From Gigaspora rosea (lineage: Eukaryota; Glomeromycota; Glomeromycetes; Diversisporales; Gigasporaceae): a DNA stretch of 64,000 bases. Both the position numbers and the translations under genes were made by a program. The notes beneath the pieces are model-generated. The model was given only the letters and a program-made list of their open reading frames with translations. It was not told the origin of the DNA and searched no databases. This document shows, one piece after another, positions 23,530 to 34,560 of the stretch; positions within the stretch are counted from its first letter, which is position 1; every line of letters begins with the position of its first letter. The DNA is taken from positions 106,729-170,728 of the forward strand of contig QKWP01001091.1 of the NCBI GenBank assembly GCA_003550325.1, given 5' to 3'.

Positions 23530-23720
23530 CAAATTGCCCTACCAACCAATGTAACCAATGTCAGGAACTTGGCCACATCGCTATTAAATGCCCTAAACAA
23601 GACCCAAGATGTACCACCTGCCCTACTTGCCATGACTCCAACCATCTCTACAGAGACTGCCCCAATAATATCTGCAGAGAATGTAGTACATTTACATATT
23701 GAAGCCTATTGTCCTCTTGC
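23530..23720 (+). pseudogene. Two CCHC zinc knuckles downstream of protease
   Basis: In the frame of 23550, CNQCQELGHIAIKC and then CPTCHDSNHLYRDC both fit CX2CX4HX4C. They lie after the protease rather than in gag, where the first knuckle already occurs. They are probably nucleic-acid binding. The reading frame differs from the adjacent open frames, so frameshifts separate it from the protease. Confidence 0.7.
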
Positions 23721-23999
23721 CACTTGGAAAAGACAAAACTTGGTTTATTAGTGTAGATGCACTCTTAATCAAGTTGATAGTAATCGTCTACCTACCCATA
23801 GCTCTCGTCGCACCATCACTGTTGCCAATGCAAAGTTCCAAACAGACCTGAAGTTCTTAAACTTCTTGAAGAGAAACTTGTATGTCCAGGATGTTATAAT
23901 GATTTCCACTGTGCTCTTGACTGAGAAGACCCTAGAAATATCCATTTCTTTACCCAAAGTGAAGGATGTGGAATGCTTGTTAATTGCAAAGTATGTAAT

Positions 24000-24785
24000 A
24001 AAGCAGATACAAGACCTAGAATGTGTCAATTAGACAGTTTTCGGGAAGAATTATGGTTTTGTGAATTAGAACACCTCTACGCATACAAGGCTAGCCAGGA
24101 TATCCAGTATAACCCTAACTATAACCTCTGAACCTGAATCAAACGCTATACTGAATCAACAAAGAATGCCAAACATCAATATGAAATGAACCAGACCAGA
24201 ATTTACCGATTTGCAAAGATTCTCTTGAATGAACATGACCAGATCATTGCCCAAGTCTTAGAACCTCTAACCTCTGACCGCATAACTTAACCTTGGAGCT
24301 ATGAGGAAATGCAACTTATTTTGCAAGCCGAATCAGACCTATTATCAGAAAATGATATTGACCCTCTACAAGAAATTCTAGATGAATCCTTTGATACTAG
24401 TCACCCAGACTATGACCAGAAGTATGCCCTCGCAAGCTTCGAAGAGACTTTACAGTTCCTGTTAACCTTTGCCAGGAGTGTTTATATGTTAAACACCAAG
24501 AGGAATTGAATACTAATCAAGGATATTGTGATATTGCAAACTTCCAGACCCAGAAATTTATTCTCCACCTACTGAAGAAACTATTAAGGAAATAGATGAT
24601 GATCCACAGTTTTATCAGCTCCAACAACAAGTACAACAACAAGACCAACTGATAAAACAATTACAAGCAAGAATTGAAACCTTGGAAACTACCAATGCTG
24701 CTTTACTACGCTTTTTCCAAGAAGAAGCCCAAAATGCTCACCAACGGGCAAATGCCTTGGATATGCTCTATCAAAATTTTTAGAA
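24000..24785 (+). pseudogene. Protease-RT linker with coiled coil
   Basis: Polar, Glu/Gln-rich segments include EEMQLILQAESDLLSE and, near 24610-24770, a Gln-rich coiled coil (QLQQQVQQQDQLIKQLQAR). It is broken by several stops. No known domain was recognised. Its place between the knuckles and the RT suggests a spacer or assembly region of the polyprotein. Confidence 0.5.
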
Positions 24786-24879
24786 AATCCTAGGCAGGAT
24801 CATAAACTACCTGTTGCAGACCTGTAAATATTATTACCCTTGAACATGAAGAATATACCCTATCGACCCAGACCTCTTA

Positions 24880-25760
24880 AAATATTGGACCACTTAATAA
24901 AGAACAAGTTCTAGCTTTTCGGAAATTATTAGAAGAATTTGTAGACCTCTTTGCATCTGATATAACTGAGCTAGGACAAACCAATTTGGTTACTCACCGA
25001 ATCTATACTGAGGATGTACACTCTATCCGCTCTCATCCTTATTCTGTACCTCCTAATGAACAAGAATTTATACAAGAAGAAATCCAAAGAATGTTAGAAC
25101 ATAAACTCATTCAACCCTTTGATAGCCCATGGACCTCACCTGTTGTTCTAGTGTAAAAGAAAAATAGCAAATTACGATTCTGTATAGACTACAGAAAAAT
25201 AAATGCTGTTACCAAAAAGGATGCTTACCCTCTACCTCGCATTGATAAAATGCTTAATGCCCTTACAGGATGCTCATGGTTCTCCACTCTCAACCTTGCA
25301 AGTGGGTATTGGCAAGTTGCCATGGACCCCTGTGACAAAGAGAAAACTGCCTTTACTACATGATACGGAATTTATGAATTTAATGTAATGCTTTTTGGTC
25401 TTTGCAATGCTCCTGCAACTTTCCAAAGGCTAATGGATCGTGTATATAAAGGAGTTGCATGGAAATTTGTAGTTGTGTACTTAGATGATACAATTGTTTA
25501 TTCTAAAACATTTGATGAACATTTGACCCATTTAAAAAGAGTGTTTAATAGAATTAAACAAGCAGGACTCAGACTTAATATAGAAAAGTGTACCTTCTGG
25601 ATGAACCAACTACCCTTTCTAGGACACCTAATCTCTGCTAAGAGTATCGCCCCTAACCCTCAAAAAGTAAAAGCCGTCCAACTGATTCAATCTTCTAAAA
25701 ACCTTACAGCTCTTCGATCTTTTCTTGGACTTGTGGGATACTATCGCCAATTTATTTAAA
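24880..25760 (+). pseudogene. Ty3/gypsy reverse transcriptase relic
   Basis: RT motifs appear in order: VTHRIYTEDVHSIRSHPYSV, SPWTSPVVLV, LRFCIDYRKINAVTKKDAYP, WFSTLNLASGYWQV, LFGLCNAPATFQRLMDRV, then the catalytic VVYLDDTIVYS (25475-25507) and FLGHLIS. The YLDD box keeps both aspartates. Stops interrupt it at about 25156, 25361 and 25757. It copied element RNA into DNA. Confidence 0.93.
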
Positions 25761-26290
25761 ACTTTTCATCAATTGCTTGCCCTTTGAATTCTCTTCTGCA
25801 AAAAGATGAACCCTATCACTGGCAAGAAAAACAACAAAAAGCTTTTGAAGAGTTAAAATCTAGACTCATTACTGCTCCCATATTAGCCTACCCCAACTTT
25901 AAAGAGATATTTATTCTTGCTACCGATGCTTCTTACAATGGCTTTGGAGCTACACTAAGCAAACTAAATAGAAATGGGAAAGAACACCCTATTGCCTATG
26001 CTAGTAAAAGCCTGCGAAAAGAAGAAATGAATTATGCAGCAAATGAACTAGAATGTGCTACAGTAGTATGGGCCATAGAACATTTCTATAAATACCTAGG
26101 TACTACAAAGTTCATCTTAGTTACAGATCATTCAGCATTGAAATGGTTACGTACTGCTGAACCAAAAGGGAGAATTGGAAGATGGATCTTGAAGCTCTAG
26201 ACATACAATTTTGGAATTATTCATAAACCAGGCCGAATTCATTCAAATGTTGATGCCCTCTTACGGTTACCAACTCGGACAACTATACTT
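25761..26290 (+). pseudogene. Retrotransposon RNase H relic
   Basis: ATDASYNGFGATLSK, ANELECATVVWAIEHF and LVTDHSALKWL give the conserved Asp, Glu and Asp of the RNase H fold. HKPGRIHSNVDAL follows. One TAG near 26198 stands where CAG would be expected. It degrades the RNA strand during reverse transcription. Confidence 0.9.
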
Positions 26291-26325
26291 ATGAAACTTG
26301 ACCACAATATAATCTTTACCACTAT

Positions 26326-27853
26326 TTGGACACAGACCAATTTCCAGATGGACTTACTAACCAAGAACAGAAACGACTTATAACCCAGGCTAAATATTTT
26401 GAAGTTAGACACCACCTTCTCTATAAGAAGAATAAGAGAAACCCAGACAGACCTCTTAGAGTTATTAAATGGACAGAAGTTGAACCAGTATTATATATGA
26501 TGCATAAGCACCCCACTGCTGGACATTTGGGAATGGACACTATGTATTATAAAATATCAGAACGTTATTATTGGGATCAGATGTATCGGGATATACAAGA
26601 ATATGTGAAGACTTGTGAGAAATGCCAACGAAGACAAAAAGGTCATAGAAAAGAACCTTTACACCCTATACAAATAGGAAAAGCTTTCGAACGTGTTGGA
26701 ATTGACCTTGTAGGCCCTTTGCCTATAACTAAACAAAACAATTGATATATTATTGTTGCTACTGAATACCTAACACGATGGCCAGAAGCTCGTGCTGTCC
26801 TAGATGCTAGTGCTAGTACACTTGCTCAGTTTATCTTTAAAGAGATAATCTGTAGACATGGAACTCCAAAAATTATCTTATCAGACCAAGGTCGCAATTT
26901 TATTAGTGAAACAATTAGAATTCTCTGTAAGAAATTTCTTATCAAGCATAAATTCTCTTCTCCCTACTACCCTTATACATGTTGGCAAAATCCCGACTTA
27001 CTATAGTTTGGGATTTGTCCGTCATCCCAAATCCCAAATCCCAAATTCTAGTATAACTAATATCTCAAAAACTTTATTAATAATCTTTATTTAAACAAAT
27101 CATATATATTCTTATAGTTATAAATAATATATTTACAAAATATTAAGATTATTTATTTGATTTAATCTTTTATAAATAGCAATTGTTTTTTTATTATTTG
27201 GAATTTGTCCGGGTTTTGCCAGCATGTATAGCTACCCTCAAACAAATGGTATGGTAGAAAGATTTAATAGAACACTGTGTGAATCACTTGCAAAAGTGAA
27301 AAGAGATGATGATTGGGATTTATATACCTGCTGTTCTTTTAGCATATAGAACAAAAAAACATGCTACCACAGGATATACCCCTTTCAACTTATATATGGG
27401 AGATATGCTACCTTACCAATCGAAGCACTTTTCCCAATAGAACCTACAGAAATTGATAATGAAATAGACTTACAAGGAAGTATCCTCCAACGTGCTTATA
27501 ATTTAATAGAAAAATTACCAAATTACCAGAATCAGGCCAGACAAAATACTGAACGATTACAGCAGAAACAAAAAGTCCGTTTTGATGCCAATACTCGAAT
27601 AGAGACATTTGAAATTGGTAATAAAGTGTGGATACAAAGAAAGGAATTAGAAGCCTCTCGCTCAGCCAAATTTGAAGACAAAAGATTTGGACCTTTCCTT
27701 ATCCATGAGAAATTAGACAATGGTGCTTATAAATTACGGACAATAGAAGGAAAGATTTTACAAAAATATTATAATAGTGATCATCTTGCTAAATATCACG
27801 AGCCACAAACATGGGAACCAGTAGTTGTTATTGATCCTTCTGAAAATTTCTAG
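26326..27853 (+). pseudogene. Ty3/gypsy integrase relic (split by a MITE)
   Basis: The HHCC zinc finger reads HPTAGHLGMD and TCEKCQ (26509-26625). The DDE core begins with ERVGIDLVGPLP and continues with LSDQGRNF. The core motif YPQTNG is interrupted at 26974 by a 257-bp element and resumes at 27231 with NGMVERFNRTL. The C-terminal part (27626-27853) has GNKVWIQRKEL, FGPFLIHEKLDNGAYKL and SDHLAKYH, the usual region after the core. Stops and frameshifts occur near 26743 and between 27330 and 27430. Confidence 0.92.
26974..27230. mobile_element. 257-bp hAT-type MITE nested in integrase
   Basis: The ends are TATACATGTTGGCAAAA and TTTTGCCAGCATGTATA. The 8-bp flanks ACTACCCT (26966-26973) and GCTACCCT (27231-27238) differ at one base. 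Removing the element and one flank copy restores PYYPQTNG in frame in the integrase core. The interior is AT-rich, with short CAAATCCC repeats near the left end. Confidence 0.88.
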
Positions 27854-27951
27854 AAGAAATTTGATCTACAAGGGGATGAAACACACAGTTTTTTATTCGT
27901 AAAACCTCAAAATATATTTAGACAACTACGCCTTTTGGAATTTTCCCAAAA

Positions 27952-28745
27952 ATGACCACTCCTACATTACAACCTCAAACCTTGTTAGCCCTCCAATACC
28001 TTTTTCAGACATGGAAACAAGATAATGTCGCCCAAAATTATACATTGTGGATTACATCACAATGTGTATGGTTATGTGATAATGATAATGCCACTCAGAC
28101 TATTGACCTCACTAATTTAATTACTTCTTTTCTTGAGCCAGACTCAAATAATTTTCTGAATGCTCTAGAAGACACAGAACAATTAGAAATTAATTTACCA
28201 GAAGTAAATGACACAAAAGAAATGAACCCAAACTTGGAACTAGATGATATACAAGAAGAAACATTATCAGTTCCAATTACTAATCAAGAAGAAGTCACTC
28301 CTGCTCCATTACCTGAAAAATTAAGCAAGATTATACAAGATATTATCCAACCTTGTAGACCTCTAACTCAGACCTCTACCCTCCATATACTGGAATAATG
28401 TATCAAGAGAAATTGCAGAAAATTCTCAAATGAATTAAAACTCGAACTCGAAACAGACAAGACCAAAATAAACTGCTTGAAGCCTATTATTATCTTGGTG
28501 ATCTTATAGACAAGCATCCTAATGCTCATAAAGATATTCAATCTATAATTGAGAAGACTCAAGGAGAAAGAAAAGCCCGAGACACATGAAAGTGTGCCAA
28601 ACGGATGAAATTACTTTTCTTCAACTGACCTATAGAAAACCTCTCACAAACAACCTATATTGCTTATACAATGATTACGAGGTTAACAGATGCTGAACTT
28701 TCTCAAGTCCTTCCCCAAATTAGAACTCACGGAGTTCGTTTTTAA
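27952..28745 (+). CDS. Extra ORF between integrase and 3' LTR, unknown function
   Basis: An ATG at 27952 opens 148 codons to 28398, the best-preserved frame of the element (TLLALQYLFQTWKQDN, LWITSQCVWLCD, an acidic middle, then IIQDIIQPCRPL). In another frame up to about 28745 come LLEAYYYLGDLIDKHPN and LTDAELSQVLPQIRTHG, broken by TGA codons that sit where CGA would be natural. There is no signal peptide or clear membrane span, so it is not an obvious envelope gene. It resembles no protein I can name. Confidence 0.6.
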
Positions 28746-28757
28746 AGAGGAAAGAAA

Positions 28758-29323
28758 TGTTATAGAATAGTTTTGTTAATTTTGGTAGAAATTAGTTAGA
28801 AAATTAGAACTTAATAAGAAAATTTTGTAATAACTGTATTTAGTAATAGTGATATGTGAAATTGATGTGCAATGATACTCAATAACACTTAGCGATGCTT
28901 AACGATGCTTAGCGATGCTTAACGACACTTAGTGACGCTTAATGACGCTTAGTGACGCTTAATAACGCTTAGCGACACTTAGCTCAATAGATATATAAAC
29001 CCAGCTTATTTCTCTTAGTTTTAGACAGATCCAGATATTGTATTTTATATTTGGCTTTATATTTATTATCCTCCTTTCTTATTATTAATAAACACTTGGG
29101 ATTTCTAAGGAACAGACACCTTGAAATAGCCCTCTTGTTAAATTAATAAACTGTCTATTATCTCTTTTGTTTTATACTGAACTGCCATAGAGAAGTGTGT
29201 AGTTTCTTACAAACATAAAAGAAACTATACTTTCCTCTTGTACACCGCTTCATGCCCAAAGTAAGGGATCTCAGGAGCTGTATGATTGTTACTCTATCGG
29301 AATTAGCTTCTGGTACTGTAACA
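28758..29323 (+). repeat. 3' LTR (566 bp)
   Basis: Starts TGTTATAGAATAG after a purine tract and ends GGTACTGTAACA. It has the same decamer array, TATA-like ATATATAAACCC and AATAAACAC signal as the 5' LTR. It lacks 6 bp (near AATTAGCTTC) relative to the 5' copy, and many differences are C/T or G/A transitions. Confidence 0.93.
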
Positions 29324-29445
29324 GTATTATTATAAATATATATAAATATAATATATTAAAAAAAATTTTTTGTTAGTACTCTGAAATCATAAATTTGACA
29401 ATTTTAATAGAAACTAATAATATTTGTGAAATCAAAAGGTATAAG

Positions 29446-30025
29446 TAGTGATACAAATCGAAAATCGAATTAATCGATTAGTTGTAAAGTTGACAACTAA
29501 TCGATTTGAATTTTACAGACCCAACATAATCGATTAATCGATTAGTTGACTAATTGATTAATCGATTGACCAACTAATCGATTAATCGATTAATTAATCG
29601 ATTAGTCAATTGGTTGTTTAATCAACCGATCATATAAGGGGAAGGAAAGAAATCAGCTGATTTTTTAGGGGTGGGGGTTTATGGATCGATCAGGTCTATA
29701 TTGTTATAATTGGATTTAATTGGCTAATATTCAATCAGGTGGGGGGTAGGGGTATTGCCACTTAGTAAACAGAAATCACCTGATTTCTTTCCCTCCCCTA
29801 AGAATATCAACCCGGCTGTTTTCAGTTGCTACCTTATGTGTATTTTACCAAGTTTCGTTTTAATTAATCGATTGGTCAATCGATTAGTCAACTATTTTAA
29901 TCAATTAGTCGATTAATCGATTAGCCAACTAATCGATTAGTTGAATAAAATCGATTAATCGATTAGTTGGATAAAATAATCTATCAACTAATCGATTGAA
30001 AAATTTTCATCGATTTGTATCACTA
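29446..30025. mobile_element. 580-bp hAT-type foldback built of CGATTAAT repeats
   Basis: The TIR TAGTGATACAAATCGA is perfect at both ends. It is flanked by a perfect 8-bp duplication, GGTATAAG, at 29438-29445 and 30026-30033. Each arm is filled with AATCGATTAATCGATTAGTT-type self-complementary units. The centre (29640-29810) is itself an inverted repeat, with GGGGAAGGAAAGAAATCAG on the left and GAAATCACCTGATTTCTTTC on the right. There is no ORF. Confidence 0.92.
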
Positions 30026-30099
30026 GGTATAAGCTTATCTATTTAGATCAAATTTGTTTTGATTTATATATAAAGTTAAATTTAAAATGTTGGATTTGT

Positions 30100-30372
30100 T
30101 GGGCTTTGAAAGAAAATATAAAAAAAAACAAGTGCCGATCTACAATAAGAATGACTACCTATATCAAAAACTTATTAGAGACTATGTTCTATACAGGTAC
30201 TACTAACTCCTTACAAAAATTAATAGTATCACAAATGAGAAAAGAGCTAATATATCATGTGCAAGTTAGAAAAATTGAAAATAACCAAATCCCAAAAGAA
30301 ACTATAATTCAAATTGGATTAGTAAATTTTACATTATTGGAAGGAGGTTATAGCCTTATGAGCTTTAGATGA
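30100..30372 (+). pseudogene. Short coding relic, unrecognised
   Basis: An 88-codon frame reads RMTTYIKNLLETMFYTG, LQKLIVSQMRKELIYHV and IENNQIPKETIIQIGL. Composition suggests a real but decayed protein segment. The upstream ATG at 30106 is probably not a true start. I cannot name the family. Confidence 0.35.
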
Positions 30373-30799
30373 AACAAAAAATTCTGAACTTTGCAATAAT
30401 CTTAATATGAATATGTTGGTTTTTTTTTGGATTTCTTAGAATCATAATTTATAAATCATCTATTTATGAAATGAAAAAATCTTTTGCTGCCTCAAGTAAA
30501 GTTAAAAATGTACAAATTAATAGTGTATTTTTTTTATTCTTGTTTGAAAAAATATATCTTTTTTATTGTGTTTTGTAAATGTTATATAAAATTTGAATAA
30601 CTTTTAACTACTTGTCTTTTTTATACTTTCCAGGGATTTCTTTAAGTTATAATTAATTTTCTGTAATTTGTCCTAAATTTCTAATAAAAATACTGTTAAT
30701 TACATGTGGATGATCACTTAAGTAAATTTGCTTAGCATCTAAATATTGACCTAAAAAAAGTATAAATTTAAAAAAAAGTTCTTAATACAACTAGCTAAA

Positions 30800-32335
30800 A
30801 GCAAAACTTAAAACTAAGCAACAAAGCATTTTTTTGAATCGATCGCTACGATAGTTCTAAGAACTATTCAGAAATAGATAAAATATTAGATAAAATACAA
30901 AAGATACTACTATCCTATTACTATACAAAATATCAAAAAAATTAATACTAGCTCTTCTAGAACAAAAAGTAATACCTAAAACTATAGTTTTTAGTAGTTT
31001 CTCTTTTTATTTTTTACTTAATTTAATATTCTTATATTTACAAACCAATTTAACAAAAAACGCTCTTTTTCATGAAGCCCACTGCTATATAAGCAGTGCA
31101 TACGAAAGAATTTGTTAAAATACTATTAATAATTAGTTTAAACCTAACTTTTTTGTTATCTTTTTTATTCTTACTTAGCTGGAATACAATAACAAGTTTC
31201 TCTTCTATATTTGGATTACTAAATTAGAAAAATTATTTAATTTAGTCAAATTTCTACCTCACTAGTTGTACAAACACTAAAATACAAACCAATTAATCTT
31301 GTTTGACCTAGTAACTTAAAAAGATAGCAAAGTAAATATTAATACAAACCATCCCAAAACAATCTATAGTTATAATCTCATTATGCTAACACAAATTTAT
31401 AAAGTGCTTTGAAACTTTATACAAAAGCTAAAAGCACCAATAATCTTCTTATCTATACAGTTTTATTACTAAAAATGCTAACAAAAATAGCAACAAGAAA
31501 GCTATAATACTTAATACTACCTTATCTCCTACAACCTATAGTTATACAGAAAAAAACTGCTACTATTACTAATACATTTCTTATAGAGATTATACAATAG
31601 TAAACACAAAGCACTACTTATACAAACAAAATTCAAAAACTATTTTACTCAATAATCCAACTAATATTTCATATTTAGTAATAACAAATATTTTAAGCAC
31701 TTTTCATCCTATTACCCAGATACCCTTAATTACTAGTAATAATACAATTAAAAAATAATCATAAATTGTATTATTTAAAACAATATTACCAAACAAGACA
31801 ACTAAAACAATAGCAGATATTTAGCAAATATAGCAACAAATTATTTTACTATCAGGTTATTAAGACAAACTTGAAAAGTACTATTTACAGATACTATAGA
31901 TTAGTATTGTATATTTTGGCTATCCAAAGCCTTTTTTAATCTTGTTTATATTTAAAATTTCCAAATATTCAACATTGTTCAAAGCTTGTCTAGGCTTTAA
32001 TAATTAATAAATTTGTTTAAAAAATATATAATTATATATTTTCTTAGATACTAAATATATTTTAGTTAAAATTAAAATAGTTATCTTAATAAGAGCACTA
32101 ACATTTATTAGGTAATGTTTTAGGGGGTGGGGTCAAGAAAAATCTTACCTTAGTTAAATTTGATTGTCTAAAATTCTATTTATAGATCTTACCTGGGGGT
32201 GGGGGTAAGCCCCTATAGTAAATGAATATTAGGTAATAAATGTTAGCGCTCTAAAAGTTTAAGTAATTTTACTTTATTTAATTGTCCAAAATTGTACAAA
32301 CTATTGTTCAAAGCTGTTTTAGACAATACTGCTAT
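30800..32335. other. G-poor, A/C-rich degenerate DNA
   Basis: The plus strand is strikingly poor in G (CTACTATCCTATTACTATAC-like sequence), as in the LINE relic at 40.1-42.7 kb. No frame holds more than a few dozen codons and no motif was recognised. It may be an old retroelement decayed mainly by C/T changes on one strand. Confidence 0.35.
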
Positions 32336-32400
32336 AGATTATGGGAATTGCTATTCGCACCATGGATTATGCATTATGTCGATCCCTTCGATTATATCAC
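32336..32400 (+). repeat. Short dispersed repeat, copy A
   Basis: GGGAATTGCTATTCGCACC, CATGGATTATGCATTATG and TCGATCCCTTCGATTATATC recur in reverse complement at about 40020-40108. The 40-kb copy has an internal duplication of the CCATGG unit. Confidence 0.7.
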
Positions 32401-32995
32401 GTTATGCAAATAACCAATAAAAAATTGACAAATCCTCAATATAGATTTGTAGTATATACAGTATGAACGTGCTTTTCTTTATTAGACCAAACGATTTAAT
32501 AGTTGAACATTTGAGCAATTGCGAGAAGTTAAATATTTTAGATAATAAATCACTGAATTAGATGTTAGTAATAATCTAGAATTGGTGCAAGGTTTTCTTC
32601 GGTATAGTAAGTATTAATTTTCTTTACCAATTCAAATAAAAGATTTTGTTGGAGTTCGGCGAAGTGCCTAATTTAGCCATTAAATATTGTTCTATTCCCC
32701 CGACCAACTTAGCAAAAGAAACTTATTAATCCTTACGATGAATTACAGACTTTTAGCTGAAAGGATATTTTCTTCACAAACTAGATTTGTTGATTAATAA
32801 ATTAGAAAAAATATCCAAATACTACAACTCGAACGCTGACAATACCAAATAGTTCAACAAATACTAGCTAAAATACCCTTATCAGTTCTATACTTAATGG
32901 CAACTTCTTATGGCGAAATATGAGAATACATTTTTTTTATCTCAAGATTTGACATATATATCTTTTTTTATTAATCGCCTCATTATGATTTTAGT

Positions 32996-33160
32996 ATGGC
33001 TCATGAAAGAGCACCACCAGCAGGAATAGAATTTGAAAAGATGAATGATCCAAATGCTCTTACCTCTTTTCAAAGATACTACCAATCGAAACTCGCAAAT
33101 GTTTTATTTACTCTTGAACTTACACGAGCAGCACCAAATAGACGACTTAAAAGAAAATAA
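32996..33160 (+). pseudogene. Short-chain dehydrogenase (SDR) gene fragment
   Basis: After an acceptor-like TTTTAG the frame reads MAHERAPPAGIEFEKMND, then RYYQSKLANVLFTLELTR and stops. YYQSKLAN is the SDR active-site helix, with the catalytic Tyr and Lys in YxxxK. The surrounding pattern fits retinol-dehydrogenase-like NAD(P)H reductases. The Rossmann glycine motif and the NVSS strand that should precede it are absent within several hundred bases upstream, so this is a fragment. The frame is lost right after the helix. Confidence 0.6.
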
Positions 33161-33370
33161 TGAGAAATTAGAAGGCAAAGTGGAAAGTTTTTGAAAGAAG
33201 CGACAAGAGGAAATAACACGCCAAGGGAGGCACCAACAGAAAATATACCAACCCCACCACCAGCACCAAGGTTGGAACGAGAAAAAGAAGGTCAGAACAA
33301 CTTCACAAAAGACTTTCGGAAACAAATGTTTATTGTAGTAGCCTTCATCCAGGTAAATAAAAAAAATTTT
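33113..33370 (+). pseudogene. Coiled-coil and proline-rich coding-like stretch
   Basis: In the frame of 33116 the sequence reads IDDLKENNEKLEGKVESF (coiled-coil-like), then a stop. A shifted frame continues TPREAPTENIPTPPPAPRLE and FTKDFRKQMFIVVAFIQ to a possible donor (CCAG|GTAAAT). It overlaps the end of the SDR fragment, suggesting a chimeric or rearranged gene end. Confidence 0.35.
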
Positions 33371-33400
33371 TTCAAATTATTATTTATAATACGTGTATCA

Positions 33401-34021
33401 CTGGGGTATTCGGTCAACAATGTTTGACAAAACTATATGTGTTATTATATGAAAAATAATTATTGGAAATTTTTTTTGAATTTAATGATCAGGATAGTGA
33501 TCAAGATAATGGCTGGGATTAATTGTCACTTTTTATATATAATTTAATAGTAAGGAATAACTTTATGTTTTTAGATGTCTAGAGCGAATAGCTTTACTTT
33601 TTTCAATTATTTTAACATAAATCGATTTTTAAACACCTTTATAACAAAGCTACATTAAAAAATTTTATGATTTAGCATTAAATTTTTTTACCTGCAATGA
33701 AAATATCACTTTTTGAATGGTACACAATATGGTACAGAATGTTTGCAAAGAGTCACTTGAAATTTAGATATTTACGTTAAAAAATTTCAACTTAACTTTA
33801 ATGTAAAAGTGTTTAAGAATAGATTTATATTAAAATCATTGAAAAAAGTAAAGTGATTCACTCTAAACATCTAAAAGCACGCAAGTCATTTCTTACTATT
33901 GAAATATATATAAAAATTATAAATAATTCGATTACTATCTCGATCACCAAATTCAACAAAAATCGTTACTAGTTAATTTTCATATGGTATAATATATAGT
34001 TTTGATTTGCATATACCCCAG
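33401..34021. mobile_element. Foldback (snapback) element, copy 2 (about 620 bp)
   Basis: Same family as 7222-7850. It starts CTGGGGTATTCGGTCAAC, contains AGATGTCTAGAGCGAATAGC, and ends CATATACCCCAG. The flanks TGTATCA and TGTAACT match at 5 of 7 positions, a decayed 7-bp TSD. Its arms have diverged more than those of copy 1. Two short hydrophobic frames here are chance. Confidence 0.85.
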
Positions 34022-34560
34022 TGTAACTATAATAAATTATTCTAAATTATATACTATTTAATATTAATAACCACATACATATATAAGGTAAAAAAAATTT
34101 TTTCTTTATATTAGAAACAAAATGTTAAAGTATATAGAAAATAAAGTTAACTATTCAATTTTTTTTTATTTTTTTATATACATGCCCTGAACATTCAGTA
34201 AACTCGAGCCGCTTTCTTCAGGTGGTATTATAAAGACTGAGTTAACGTGTGGAGTTGGGGATCTTGGATAAAGCCACTCGTTTATATATCTACATTCTTC
34301 ATGATAACAACCGATAATAGCACTTTAACTCAACTATACTGTGCTACTAGTCCTGAAATTGAAGAAAAAAATTTCTGTAAAAAATATTTTGTACGTTCTT
34401 CTCTTAAATAATCTATTCTATTTCAGAAAATTTTAATTTTAAGAGAACTTATATATATTACATTTTGGGTTTTAGCGTAACTGCATTGTGCAGCTATTTT
34501 AATTTTATTTTTATGTTAATTGTAATTGAATACATATTTATCTGTTATTCATGGTTTGTT

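Larger units (their letters stand above)
19543..29323 (+). mobile_element. Ty3/gypsy LTR retrotransposon, defective, with nested insertions
   Basis: A full-length 9.78-kb element has TG...CA LTRs (19543-20114 and 28758-29323), flanked by GTAT on each side. A primer-binding-like TGGTGCC follows the 5' LTR and a purine tract (AAAGAGGAAAGAAA) precedes the 3' LTR. The domain order gag, protease, RT, RNase H, integrase places it in Ty3/gypsy (Metaviridae). Every domain has stops or frameshifts. Many stops read as TGA or TAG where CGA or CAG is expected, which fits C-to-T decay. It also carries two foldback insertions, zinc knuckles after the protease and an extra ORF after integrase. Confidence 0.95.

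Noticed and set aside
27952..28398. Envelope-like gene making the element an errantivirus-type retrovirus
   Set aside because: There is no signal peptide, furin-like site or membrane span; the product looks soluble and acidic.
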